From positions 11,434,953 to 11,498,952 of the forward strand of contig NC_088324.1 of NCBI RefSeq assembly GCF_910592395.1: a stretch of 64,000 bases of DNA, written 5' to 3'. The stretch is from Lineus longissimus (lineage: Eukaryota > Nemertea > Pilidiophora > Heteronemertea > Lineidae). Of the stretch, positions 12,811 through 25,801 are shown piece by piece (the first letter of the stretch is position 1; every line of letters begins with the position of its first letter). Made by a program: the position numbers and the translations under genes. Under the pieces are notes generated by a model, which was not told the DNA's origin, searched no databases, and was given only the letters and a program-made list of their open reading frames with translations.

Positions 12811-12827
12811 GAGTCCGAAAACAGGAT

Positions 12828-12908
12828 GTGCCGCCTAACGGTAAAAGATGGAACTGAAAGTTTTGATCGAAGATTTCAGTTCCATATCCTCCCGCGAAGT
12901 ATCGCCAC
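12828..12908 (-). mobile_element. 81-bp palindromic MITE-like element, copy B (inverted)
   Basis: The reverse complement matches the element at 575-655 end to end without gaps, differing at about 12 of 81 positions, mostly in the outer arms. The central palindrome is almost unchanged. Confidence 0.75.
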
Positions 12909-14443
12909 CCGACGCCTAGGGTCACATTAGGGAGTTTTTTTTGTAGTCATGCGCGGCCGTAGTTCCAAAAAATCATTGATTTCTTGGTTATCACAGTATG
13001 CCAGTGTTGATTTAGCAGTTGTTTTGGCAAAGACGTGTTTTTTTGAGTTTCTGAAACCTAGAGTGTTACTCAATAGGCGGCTAACAAGAAACTACGCATT
13101 TTACTGTTGTAGCCGACGTATGTGTACACTGAACTTGAGGTGTGCGTCGGCCCCGTGTTGAAATGCCGTCAAGTGCCAGTTGGTGCGTTTTTCGCTGATT
13201 TGTGCAAAATTCAATATATCTCAAAAAGTCAATGGTTGACACTCGATTTTTAAAAAAAATTTGTGTAGAGTAAGCAACTGTCTTTCACGGGAGAATGGTC
13301 ACTGTAAGAATTATTCAGGAAAAAATGTATAATATCTGGGGTTTTCCGTGATTGTCCGGCCCAATTGGGAATATTGCCATTTGGGATGGTGAACAGAGCT
13401 AGGAGCAAATGCGACGCTGATGATTTATTCAAAGAAATAAAATGCCCGATTTAACATCCTGCAGAATCAGGAGAATCGGGGGTTTCCAGTGATATACGCC
13501 ACAAATGGGTTGTCCTCATGCAATCACTTTGGAAACGCATTTTAAAATAGATGTTACGTCCTGTTAATGGGGCACGTCATCATCGAGTACATTCGGGAAA
13601 AACTCCCTAACGAGACCTAGGCTAATTTGACACTGTGACGTTGCAATAGTAAACGGGATTCTGACAAAGTTGATTTTATTATTTTCATGACTTTTTTCAT
13701 GAGAAGTATCAAAATATGGACCATATCGAAACGACCTTAGTCTTGCCAATTCTTGGTATTTTGTGTCATATTTCCCTGTCGCATCATGATGTCTTTATCA
13801 CAGAGATCTGATACAGTACGGAACTTGATTATGTCCTCACCAGATCCAAAAAAGGGTCTGCCTGCACATATGTATATCATACCCCAAAAACGTATTCGTG
13901 AGGCTTGCGGAACGTCCCTATTAGAATCCGTCAGAAATCGTTCCGCGTTTTAGAGAAACCCATTCTGAGCATGCGTAGTAATAATTTCCGGTTGTGTAAA
14001 AAGAAAGTTCCACACATTTCTCCTTGAATTTCCTCAATAAATAGACCAAAATTGGCAGTTCTATTAGTTCATTTGGAGTATCGTATTGAAAAACGGACAC
14101 ATTAAAAGGTGATTGTCAAAATTTGCTGCTCAGAACCGCAGTATTCCTGCTAATTTATGCAGGAAGAAGCCAGACATTTGACCACTCGCTCACGAGTCGG
14201 TCACTGTTGACTGTAGAATCAGTCACTCACACTGCATGCATGCACTGTGTAATGTACTGTTGTGTTGACAGTCACAATGTCATCATCAATGTCGTCATGG
14301 CTGATGACTACTGACTGTACTCTATTACAGTCGTTGTGTGGTGTTCATTAGTGTTGACAGTGTAGGCTTCTACACCACGCAAATGCATACATTGTTACAT
14401 CAAGCAAGGCTACTGCACTGGCATCACTAGTCTTTGTTGTAAT

Positions 14444-14703
14444 ACGACAACTTAAGAAGTTCAAGTTGGCCGCCCGGTAGTCGCGATGTTATGCTTTTAG
14501 ACAATAATGGGGGACTGCTAAAATGTGGAATCGGGAATAATTGCGTCCTCACTTTGCCAGTTGCATATTCCACATTTTAGCAGTCTCCCATTGTCTAAAC
14601 GTACCGTCGCAACTTCTTAAGTGTCATATCCCCATTCCACATTTTAACAGTCTCCAATTGTCTAAACCGTACCGTTGCAACTTCTGGGCCAATTTCTTAA
14701 GTG
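14444..14703. mobile_element. Foldback element with an extra third arm
   Basis: The left arm (14444-14532) contains AACTTAAGAAGTT and then TTTAGACAATA and GACTGCTAAAATGTGGAAT. The reverse complement of these words forms the right arm (14567-14626). A third arm in the same orientation as the right one follows at 14634-14703. The left arm carries about 20 extra bases. It would fold into a long hairpin. It sits about 0.6 kb upstream of the BAG6 start codon. Confidence 0.8.
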
Positions 14704-15288
14704 TCGAATAAGGCTGCGGTCGTCCCAGACTGCATGAAGTACCCACCAGCGGCCAGCGCCAACACCGTCTAAACAAATGTTCGAACAGTAATATCACTCA
14801 TTGGATTTGTCTTGATGGAAAATGCCGAGGAAGAGAGACGACCGGTAATAAGACACTTTGTGTATATGACTTAGCTTACAGAGCCAGCCATTGCAGCAAA
14901 TCACGTTGTGCACCTGATTTTGCAAGATTTGCGTGAGTTGCTTGCCGTATTAGCTTATTGGTCAGTTATGCGCAAACTGTTACCATTGGTGTATCCGGGA
15001 CTGCAGTTTTTAGGGAGCATGTCAAAGCAAACAAACACTGTTCATTGTCCATTTATATTGCAGACAGATATGGCAAGGTTCCTTGCTGCAAGAAAAATCG
15101 CAAATTCTCACATTCTTGACTTTTAAGTTCTCTCTTGCCTTTCAGATCATTATGTGCCAGTGAAGGTCACACTGCATTATTTTGAAATGGGTTTGACAAA
15201 TTCTTATCAATCTATCTTCACTGTTACAGGCACTTTCAGTTCGTAGCACAATCATTCTTCAAGTTGGTCTCCTCTTCACTGATAGACC
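14704..15288 (+). promoter_or_regulatory. BAG6 5' flank, promoter and untranslated leader not resolved
   Basis: This is the only sequence between the foldback element and the BAG6 start. A pyrimidine-poor TTACAG at 15225-15230 could be the acceptor of a 5' untranslated exon, but no TATA box or clear transcription start is visible. Confidence 0.3.
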
Positions 15289-18200
15289 ATGTTGGATGTT
15301 ACCGTCAAGACATTGGATGGACAGAATCGGAGCTTTTCTGTTCCTGAATCTGTAAGTTTCAATTTATAAAGATTATTTGAATCCTATTAGTGAATTGCAC
15401 AATGCGATGGTGGACAGTTGTAAGGGCATGTGACCTGCAGAAAATTCTCAGGTAAATCAAGAAAGGGAAGATATGGAAAGTGTGCTGAATACTCTTTTTA
15501 GTTAGGCCACTCTTTTGGCTGAATTGCAAGTATCCTAAGTGCACGAATTGAGCAGAGTTTTAGGAGCACAGCCCTAATACCTGGATTCTAGTGTTTCAAA
15601 ATGCAAAACCGCTGTTCTCTGGATAATCTATGGATCTTGACACCGTTAATTCTATTGTTCTATTTTGCTATTGATTTTTCCTATAATTTTTTTCAGACGA
15701 CTGTTAAACAATTCAAAGAGAAAATAGCCGGCTCAATAGTAAGTAGATATATTTACGTGATTTGAGCTTCCGAATCCCTGTGAAAGTCATTCTCATCGTC
15801 ATCCCCTCTGTTGCAAGAACCGTATAATGCTCAATACATACAGTTGTTGGGTGTCTATCTTGAGTCTCGGTAAGAAAGTACCCTTCCCCTACCAGCCTTC
15901 CTCAAGAATGTACACTTGGCACTTGTTACTATCCAATGAGATTATTAAAAATATCACAATAAAGCAGGGCCAGTGTGTATCAACTTGCTATTTGCGGCAA
16001 AACTATACTCAAACCTGATTGGCTGAAATCTGTTTGAACTTGGCTCAAATATTTAAAAGGAATGGGTTTATTGTTGAAACAGGTTACAATTCCAGAAATA
16101 TCTGCATATAAAAATGTGGATTTCGCTAAATTGTAGAGTAGGCCCTGATGAAGCTACTTTCAGGTTGTGATGCATTTCCTAGTCATATTCATGGTCAAAG
16201 ATGAGGTTGCTAGTATGACCAGCAGGTGGCATTGTGTCATCGTTTCTTGCATTCTGTTCCAGAATATTCCAGAAGATCGCCAGAGGCTGATTTATCAAGG
16301 ACGGGTTCTCCAGGATGATAAAAAACTAAACGATTATGGTGAGGCAGTGTTATGTTTATGATTTTTTACATGTAAAGATGTATTGTTTCAGCTAGAAATC
16401 TGAAAAGGGCAGGGCAGAAAAGGGCACAGTCAGAAGAAGGCCAGGTGCAATGCCTTATTATTAATGGAAATGTATTAGCCACAGAAGACGGGGTAGTTAA
16501 AGAAAATTGAGAAAAGGCAGGGTGCCTGCTAAGATATACTAACAGGAAATGCATTGGCATGCATAACCAGCTATATTAACCTGGAAATCTCATGCTGACT
16601 GTCGTGCTGATTCCTTAAAGATGTATTGACACCCCCAGGTGAGCCCATGGTATTATCCAGCGTAGGAGCCACCGGCTAGTTCTTTACGTAGCGTCTCTCA
16701 ACAAATTAAAAATCAACTTCATATCAATGTTTCAGACGTTCACGGCAAAGTTATTCATGTTGTCCAAAGGGCGCCACCGTCTGCTAGAGGTGCATCCACT
16801 GCCAATGACACGCCACCTACAATGCCATCTGGAGGGTTCCCGCCCCGCGATTTCGCCATTGGAGCATTCGCTGTACCAGACCCAATGGATCCATCTCAAG
16901 TTCAGGTAAAAAAGTGTTCACATGATATTGTTTGGGGATTGAAAGGCATCAATAGTGTGTGTATTTGTAAACAAATGCACGCTGATAAAAGTATAAGTTC
17001 GGGCATTTTCATTTGGTTGTCTATAGTTTTGCTGCACATCATCATTTGATATTCACTCTTCTTGAATGGCAAGCTAAAGGACTGAACAGGACAGAAGATT
17101 GGAGACCTGATCCCTTTGCTGAGGACAAAACTGCCTAGGTTTTCGTAGGTTTGAGCAGAGATATCAAATTCAGTTTAAGAAAATACCTGTTCTGCTTGGT
17201 GGCATAAATCGAGTGTCTGCCTGATGGATATCATGATGACTGAGGCAAACAAGTCCATTAATTTGTTGGTGTGTACTTTTCAGAGTATTGTTCAGCAAGT
17301 GTTGTCAGGGATGGGTGATGTTGGACAGCATGCTCGTGTGACCTCTAGAACATCAGTAAGTATACCAGTTATCACAAGAAAATAGGACTTTATAATATGA
17401 CTAACATCATCTGTCATGATGTTCAAATTGTTTCCCTTCCCTGATGCTCCTTGCGATTCTTGGGGGAATTTAAAAATGGAAAGAATGGCTGGCATTCCCA
17501 GATGTCTTCATCATCATAGCAGCTTCTTGGCCCTCCTGGATGCATGTCACATGGCAAAGTAGCCTTGGTTCATGGAGTACCCTTTGTTCAGGTCTTATTT
17601 GTGTGGCTCATACTGCGAACAACCATCCCTGTACGTGATCATTCTTAGTCTGTTTCAAAGTATGAAATGTTTTAACCTGCACTTTAACTTTTTGCTCTGG
17701 TTAAATTTATACTCAATTTCGTCTGATTCTTACTTTAGCCCGATGGTTCTGCCGTGGATGTCCACATCAACTTGAATCAGTCTGGACCAGCCATGGTGCA
17801 GAGTGAATCTCAGCTGAGGATAAATCTGGTCCATCGCATGATACGTCTGATAAGAGAGTCCCTTGATAGACTAGAGGTAGGGAATACATTTCTACCTATT
17901 GCTGAACTACTTGAATGAATTGAGATTATAGAATTCTTTACAGGGTTTTCACAGCCGAATAGGTTTGTTTATCATAGTGTCACCCCTAATGAAAGGGCCT
18001 GCCACATTAAGAGCAAGGTTATTTCAAAACTCCTGACTCTAATGCCAGACACTTGGGAAGAAGGCAGTTTGTAGTCATTACCAATCCAGCTGGCAGCTAA
18101 CCACCCAGCCGCATAATAATGAGCTACCCCTGGGCCTCAAGCCTTAAACTAAATAAGTTGCTGTTGGAGGTTAGACCCCCCCTTACTGTATCCAATGATG

Positions 18201-21200
18201 TTTCTTTCGTCTGTTATGAGGGTGCAAACATTCATCATTTGTTTGTTAATAGTGCTGCAATATAAAAATTTATATTCATCTTTTCCCACCCACAGAACAT
18301 GCAATCTGGTGAGAGCTCTCCACAAGGCTCTGGAACGTCTACTCCCTCTGGTTCACCGCCAACCGGTAGCCGTGTCGATTCAGAGACCAGACCTGCAACC
18401 GAAGCAACAGGAGGAGCTACGAGTAGCGGAACGCAGACTAGTTCTACCTCTACAGAAACAAATGCCAATGGACAGAGAATACAAGCGTAAGAATTCACTT
18501 CAACTTTGGTATTGATTTTTTTCCAGCTAAGTAAAAAACAAACTTTTTTAATGCAACAGTTTAATCACCTTCAGATAAGATTTGTTTAATGAAAGTTTGG
18601 GACTGGTCCTCTGTTTTGAATTATGATTCCTAATGCTGAAATATGTTGTTCATGCATTTACCTATGAAACAAATAAAACGTGAAGCAAAATTTATGGGCT
18701 TTATATTCTGTCAAATCAAAAATCATTCACAATATGGCCAATATTATTTCTTACCTACCTGGACCTCTTTGAGGCACTTGAGAATTCAATCTTCAGTCTA
18801 TTCCCTCTTCAGTTCTCAGCCTGTCTGCAGATTCGTGCCAGGTCTATTTTGGACAGCCTCGGAGTTCTCCTTGTTGTAAATAAAGACGTTTTATTTGATT
18901 ACATTATTTTTGGTTGCAGGCACCCCCACACTACTGTGCTCTCCTCTGCCTTGACAGAACTACTAGAATTGCAAGAAAGATTCCAGCCATGGTTGGCACA
19001 GTATAATGAAGTCTTACAAAATGACCCAAACTTCGAAGGAAATGTGAGTTTCTCCTCTCAAAGATGTGTAGTTTTCAGGAAACTCTTTCTGATGATATGA
19101 GTTTGTCAGGTTTAAAGGTATTCTGAGGACTTGTCTGTAGATGTGTAGTTATATTACCACTTACCAGGCAAACAATTTCATCTCGGCCTTTGCTTTGGCA
19201 GATGCAAAGTTCATGTCTAAACTCAAAATGACTTGCTCAAGTTTTGATATTGTATTCTTTCAGGACGATGAACTACGTAACAATCAACGTGTGATCAACC
19301 AGGTGTCGGTTATCCTTCACCACATTAGTCATGCCTACCATAGCATCAGTGATCTTATCATTGACCTATCTAGTTCTCAGCCACGCCAGTTGAGGGCGGT
19401 GCCTGCACCACCGCCGCCGCCAACGGCTGTCATTCATCAGACGATACCAGTCCAGGTGAGTTGAATTTTTTGTTCTGTTTTCGTGATAGCCATCCTTATG
19501 TTGTTGTGTGAGCTTTTAGTCGCGGTTTTCACTTGGAATGGGCATGTGACTAAAATATGAGATTCTCCTTCTGGGGGGGGGGGGGGGGTGGACTAATCAT
19601 ATCTTTGTCAGTCAGTCAGTCAGTACCACAACCTGAGTATTTCTGACTATGCATCTTGGTGGAGTAAGGCAAGTCAGACAAAAGAGACCTCCCTGGAGTC
19701 AAAACGATGTGGCACCTCCATTTCCTCGGCAAAGTGGGGCATGTCTGTCGTGTTGAGTCGTTTATGAATGTTTGCCTTGTTCTGTAATTCAGGCCCAGAT
19801 CAGTGTCAACACATCTTTAGCTGGTAGTCCACGATTATTACGACGACAGCCGGCTACCACAACTGCAACAAACAGTCAGACTACTACCAGTTCTACTGCA
19901 TCACAGGTACAAAGAAGTCCGGCCACATGTTTTATATTTGTAGGTTTACTCGAAAATGAAAAAGTAGAAAATGCCAAAGAAGTAATGCCCGCAGCTTTAT
20001 AGACGAAGAAATTGGTTGCAGGCTGGGCACTGCACTTCCTGTCACATCCCTGGCCTGTTCCACAATGAAGACAAGATAATGGCCAATGCTGGCCTCGCAC
20101 CATTGATATTTACTGTATTCCTGTATAGAGGGCAGTTCTGGGACGTATCAGAAAGTGCAGACAAACTTTCTATAAACTGTTTGTGCGCATTTTCAGATGT
20201 ATACTGGTATCTGCATTGCATTGGGAATTCTTGTAGTTATCATTTGTGCAAGCCAGACCATGTTATTTTGAGACACTCCTACTTAGAAGTCATTGCTTTT
20301 ATTGTGGCCATGTTGCAGTTACAATGGAGTGTTGTCCTAATGCTTAGTTCTAATTCTACTCCGCTAGTCAATATATTTGTGAACTATAGATGTAGACAGG
20401 AATGTGCACTGCCACTTGATTATATTCTGCCAAATCTCTGTGGTTGACTTGGAAAATTAATTGTAAACCTCATAATTTCAGGGAACGTCCAACGAAAATG
20501 CACCAAATGCAACCGCAGATGCCAGTGCAACTACTACCACATCTGGGGCAACCCCGACCACCCGTCCCATGACACACCAAGGAAGCACCAATCCCTATGT
20601 CTTCATGGAAGTCGGGCCGAACTCCCTGAGCGTCAACCAAATCAGTGCTCACGTGTTCAGCTCGGACCGTAACGGGAACTCGGGGACAAATACTGCCACT
20701 ACAGCTTCTGCATCATCAACCTCAACCAGAAGTTCAACCACATCGTCGGCAAGTTTTGCTGGGGGGAGTTTTTCTTTGCCTCCCGGTGCTATTCCGATTC
20801 GTTTAGGGTCTATACCGATGACAGGCACAGGTGGAAGGATTCCGACTGGAGCTGTACCAGTGACGGTTGCTGCACCTCCTGGTGCTCCGCCAGAGCTCAT
20901 GCAAGGATTGGTTCAGATGGCACTGCAAGCTGCTGCACAGAGGATGTCTGGTAAGTAGTTCTTTTTCATTCATGAACACAGTTTTGGGTGGTATTGGAGT
21001 TTAATCCCTTTGAGGAACAAGAAGTCTGCAGAGTTTTGATGTGATTCGGTGCTGCCAGTGTACCCACTGACCTAAGTGACATCAAGTGACGAATCTCTCG
21101 GCCAATTCACCCGCGACACGATGTGACTTAAAGTTTTTGATTGTAGAAGTATAGTAATGAACATTGATTGATATGTCCAATTATCAGTGTGTTGTTACAT

Positions 21201-24200
21201 TTTGTGTAGAAATACATAGTCTTGCTGCACTTAACTTTTGCCTTTATCTGAACTTGTTAGGGGGTATAACGGGTGTGACGTCATCACCAAATGGGACAGT
21301 GACTGCCTCCATGGGTACCACAACCTCAGCGACCTCTACGACTAGCACAGCTGGTACCGCTTCTAGCGCCCAGGGCACCAACACCACCACGACCTCGAGT
21401 AATGCTCAAAGTTCAACGGCTCCAAATGCAGGGAGTCCAACAATGTCAGGCTTTAGACTGCCAGCACTGATGGCGTTAGACTCACGAGCGGTTGACCCCT
21501 ATCTGCCGTGTAGTTCAAGACATTTTGCTATGGTCAGGAGTACTAGAAGAGCCGTAAGTTCTACCTTGCACTGATCATATCTATTGGACTCCCTTTGAAA
21601 TATTAAAAGAGTGGAAATGTTCTCCCTGATATTTGTGATTCAAGTATGCCTTCGATTTTATCGAAATGGCCCCCTCATTTATATGCTGTTTAACTTCATG
21701 ACCTCTCCACGTTCTTGATACCTCAGCACGGCGCAGCATGTCGGTAGCTGTCAAGCATTCATCATTGCTAACCATCCAGTAGCACTTCCTAATGGTTAGC
21801 TCAACACAAGTACCACAGAACTTTTTTACGCCTAGTTCTGATTCCCGATTATTTTCCAGAATGGTAGCGAACAATCCGTGAATGATGTTGTGGGCAATCT
21901 AGTCAGTGCACTGATTGGTCAACCGAATCCACATCTACAAGGACAGACGGGGAGCGGAGCAACTGCCCAGTCTGGCAATGGTGTCGCCACTAGTAGTGCA
22001 AACTCGTCTACAGGCACGACTACTAGCACCTCTTCATCAGTTCCGTTGAACCCGTTTGCTGCCTTGTTTACCCCTGGTAGTCAAGGACGAACCACAGGTA
22101 GCAGTGCGAGTACAGGGACTGCGAACACACCAGGCATGAACGACTTTGCATCAAGACTTCATCAGATCTTACAAGAGGTACTTGCAAAATGAGTTGAATT
22201 CTTCTTTGTCCGTGTTGGTTTGTAGTTGCGGTGCATATCACCAGTGACCAGTGACCTAGACTTCAGATTAGAGGGACATTTCTAGCTTGTGCCATTTTTC
22301 AAGAGGTGGTCCTGTTGGGTTCACATCAATCATGACTGAGTATCCAATATTGTCGTGTGTTGATTCCAATTGATGCAAGAAGGTTGTAAGCTTAAAATCC
22401 TACTTCATTCTTGTTCAGAGTACTTTCCTGTTGCTGCACTAGGAAGAAATAAACACAGTCTTTGTGCAGGTATTATACAGGCAAATTCACTGAACTGTGG
22501 TGTTGATAGTAATGATCTTTTCATATTTTCAGGGCAGAGCCACAGGGCCAGCATCTACACCTCCGACTGGTACAAGCGTGAGTTCAGGTGCCATGAGTGA
22601 TAACATGTTTGCACAGCTAGTGAGCGGCATTGGGAGTCAACTCAGTACAGTGATGAGTGGGGGCGGGTCGGGTGCAACGATAACAGACTTTATACGATCG
22701 ATGGAACAGAATTACAATGTGACTCAAGGACAGGGTTAGTGTTATTATAGTCTGTTCACTTCTGCAATGACTTCATGCGATGTTCTTCGTCACGTAGGGT
22801 ACCCTTCCCTAAAGCTAGTTGAAACAACTTATCATACACACAAACCATTTTAGACAGCACAACTGCAAAACTTCTTTAATGTCTGACTATGCTCAAAAAT
22901 ATTTGCCTTAAAAATTATAATCAATACCTCGTCCTTTCTTTGAAGGTTTATTAAACGATTTATTCCAACTCATTGGTGAGCACATGAACTTTGCCGATCT
23001 TCTCCAAGTGTTCTTTGGGCGCCCTGAGCCACTGCAACAACTACGGGAACCTCTCCGCACGTTTATACAGGAACGCATCATGAATGACCAAGAACCAACG
23101 GAGGAGAATGTGGACGCCGCGGTGGAGAGAGCCATCGGAATCGTTCAGGAGCACATTGACCTTCTTTGTGCCGAGGCAAGTGATGAAGTGTTTCTCATTT
23201 AATGTTTGTGAGCAAAGTATTTGGTCAAATGAAATTAGTAGAGGAGGATCAAGTTGCCTTGACTGGGCTTTGAGCCACAGATCCTTGGAATGCCGGTCCA
23301 CTGCTCAACCAATTCAGCTATCGAGGTTTCTTGATTGACTGCTCTGGGCTTCATCCTCATCATACTTGTGACACCTGTCCCCTTTTCCTATACCTGGCTT
23401 TCTAATCAAAACATAATTTTGGTCAATTGTCTTTACAGCCTGGACTTAGTGTAGAAGATGACATTGATTTCAAGGCAACTCTGACTGAGTTCATTCGACA
23501 ACAAATGAAGAAGTTGATTAAATTGATACTTAGGTCAACGGATAATGATCCCTTGTTTGGCCAGTGTCTGTTCAACCAATGTAGGACATGCATCCATGAA
23601 GCTATTGTACTGTGTAGACTTTGTTTGAGGAATGGTATTGACGGATGTGATCAACTTCTACGTTCAAGAATAGTAAGTATAAAAAGTGTCGTTCATAGTT
23701 CTAAAATAGCTTGTTCAAGTTGTCCTCCGCTCAGTTAGCTCACAACTGCTCAATATCTATGTAATCGAAAGACCTGCCGTTTCGTTACTCCCAGTTTGCT
23801 GCTGGTTTATCTCAAGTTGTCTCCTGACTCATTACTTCTTCTTTTCAGCAATATATTTCATCAGACATCAGCAACCCCATGATACAAAACTGGATGCAGA
23901 CGATGTCATCGCAACAGCTTCACCAGATACTGCCCTCCGTACGCATCAGTGACGATGATATCCAGCATTACATCATCAGGACAAGTCAGCGCATGGAATC
24001 AAGTCCGGTACTATCAGAAACCTCAGAGGCAGCTTCCCTCATGTCAACAGAGAGCGCCGCTGAGGAAGTACGTGCCGTGGAGTCGATTGCAGCGGCAGCC
24101 GTCGTTGAAGCACCATCTTGTGGTGTCGAGATGGAGGAGGCGACTTCTGCGGCTGTCGAGGTAGGCTAGTAAACATCCGGGTTGACCGGGGGATACATGT

Positions 24201-25630
24201 CGTCGGGTACTCCAACCTGGGTACCATTGCAATTAGTGTTTGATTCAGTTAAGTCATGTACGATTGGTTTTATTGGCCTTTTTGTTTTGGCAGGAAAGGG
24301 AACCTAGGTATTAGGTCTGGGGTGATTATGGTGGACTTCATCAGCTGACTTGACGGTTTTCACATTCTCAAAATGAGAAGCACGTTGAAACTCAACTGTG
24401 ATCAACTCGCTGCCAAAAATCTTTATCACAAAACTTAGTGAGAATGGCGCATCTAAATTTAACCACTTTACTACTGTGATGCTATGCTTGATCAAATGAT
24501 CATACCGGTCTGTGATATCATGATGTCATGGATATAATCAATGTACTCAAATAAACATGTGTAGATGCAGATAGCTTCATCTTTCCTATTTCATTATCTA
24601 GCCGATGGAGGCTGAGGCAGCTGGAGAACCTGTCACAGTGGCCTCTAGCTCAGAACAATCAACACGACATATGAATGGTGATACAATAACGCCCTCTGTG
24701 ATCAATCGGGATAATCTACCAGATGTTGTGATTGGCTCTCAGCCCTGGCATCGAGAACTACCAGAGGTATGCATTTTTCACTATTTTTTAAAATTCGCCA
24801 AAAAACATCAACCAACCAAAATTCTATCAACCTTGAGAATATTTGATCTGTTTTGTTTGGAGTGACATCCTTTTGTTAAGGGCAAAGTGCTCTATCATTT
24901 AAGTCCCCGTGTCGATCTTGTTTACGTTCATTCCTATTGTTGCCTTTCCAGGATTGGATCCCTGTCATCTCGCGGGATGTTCAAACTCAAAGACGCCAGG
25001 CTCCCCCTGTTCCTCTCAGTGACGCTTACATCAGTGGGATGCCAGCCAAGAGGAGGAAGGTGAGTACACAATATTTACCTTTCCTGCATTGAATAAGATC
25101 TTGGTAGAAAAAGACAGCTTCTCATTCTAGTTTGGCTCTTGGGAGGAATCGTTTCAATGGAGATTCAGCTGGAGTTGATTGCTCAGCCAGCTGCTGTTTA
25201 TCAGCTTAGAGCGATGAATTGTATTTATTAAGTATCATTTCGCCCTAGGAGTCTGATTTCTGAATGCATCTCCTTCTTAAGCTTTTACTCTTGCCCTTTG
25301 ATGATCCTCCGAGATTTGAACCCCGTAACTGATTCTGTGATCCATGTTTTCCAGGTTGTTCAAAATGCGGGCGCTGTCGCCTCTAATGAGGGAAATGCGG
25401 CTGCTGTCATCCCGCAGTCAGTAAAGCAGGCTGTGGCCGCCGCAGGTGTTGAACCAATTACAAACTTTGACGAAATTGAACAGGATGCGGCAGCGAATTC
25501 GACATTGCATTCAGTTTACGAACAACAGGTGCTGAGCGATATACGAGAACGGTTACAGAACGATCCCGATTATTCATCGGAAAGATTTCCACAAACGGAG
25601 GAATATTTTGTGAAAGACTCTAAGAAATGA
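15289..25630 (+). CDS. BAG6: Large proline-rich protein BAG6 (BAT3/Scythe), 20 coding exons
   Basis: BAG6 is a ubiquitin-like chaperone holdase that with UBL4A and GET4 shields hydrophobic segments of tail-anchored and mislocalised proteins in cytosol and nucleus. Exons: 15289-15351, 15697-15738, 16263-16338, 16736-16905, 17284-17355, 17739-17876, 18296-18486, 18920-19043, 19264-19455, 19793-19906, 20482-20950, 21261-21553, 21860-22177, 22533-22734, 22946-23175, 23439-23672, 23849-24160, 24602-24766, 24952-25059, 25355-25630. They join to about 1262 residues (human protein 1132). Residues 1-80 are the ubiquitin-like domain ([27 protein letters not shown]). The block with [20 protein letters not shown] is a BAG6-specific region. 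Thr/Ser/Gly/Pro-rich low-complexity segments fill the middle. The tail has the conserved [13 protein letters not shown] signal and a C-terminal BAG-like end ([13 protein letters not shown]). The donor at 23176 is GC, not GT. Identity is secure; small exon-boundary errors are possible. Confidence 0.95.
19573..19588 (+). repeat. 16-base poly-G tract in a BAG6 intron
   Basis: A G run in the intron between 19456 and 19792. On the transcript it lies in the sense orientation, followed downstream by a short CAGT repeat (near 19610-19623). Confidence 0.85.
23225..23327 (-). mobile_element. tRNA-derived SINE fragment in a BAG6 intron
   Basis: On the minus strand, ATAGCTGAATTGGTTGAGC (from 23321 down) is a good A box with D-arm, and GTGGCTCAAAGCC (from 23278 down) is a degenerate B box. 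The A-to-B spacing of about 42 bases is that of a tRNA. No matching acceptor stem is present, and the tRNA-like head runs into unrelated sequence, as in a SINE. It lies antisense in the intron after the GC donor. Confidence 0.6.
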
Positions 25631-25674
25631 GTTTCAAGGATTATTGGACAGACTTTTGTGAAAATCTGTGAAAG

Positions 25675-25801
25675 TTTTGGGATTCTGTGAATAAACTTTG
25701 GGATTCTGTGAATGAACTTTGGGATTCTGTGAATGAACTTTGGGATTCTGCGGATGAAATTTGGGACTCTGTGAATGAACTTTGGGATTCTGCGGATGAA
25801 C
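25675..25801 (+). repeat. 21-bp minisatellite in the BAG6 3' untranslated region
   Basis: About six head-to-tail units of TTTGGGATTCTGTGAATGAAC, with variants carrying ATAAAC, GCGGATG or ACTCTG, begin 45 bases after the BAG6 stop codon. The first unit creates an AATAAA word. Confidence 0.9.

Larger units (their letters stand above)
11285..14443. other. Gene-free stretch with duplicated promoter-like segments
   Basis: There is no credible coding exon. It contains a 16-base G run (11467-11482), the diverged duplication at 11860-12810, and the second 81-bp palindrome at 12828-12908. CpG-containing words are locally frequent (for example TGCGCATGCGCA at 12120-12131), unlike the AT-rich DNA around it. 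Confidence 0.5.

Noticed and set aside
20016-20447. 143-codon plus-strand frame inside a BAG6 intron
   Set aside because: It lies between the well-defined exons ending at 19906 and starting at 20482; including it would break the BAG6 reading frame.
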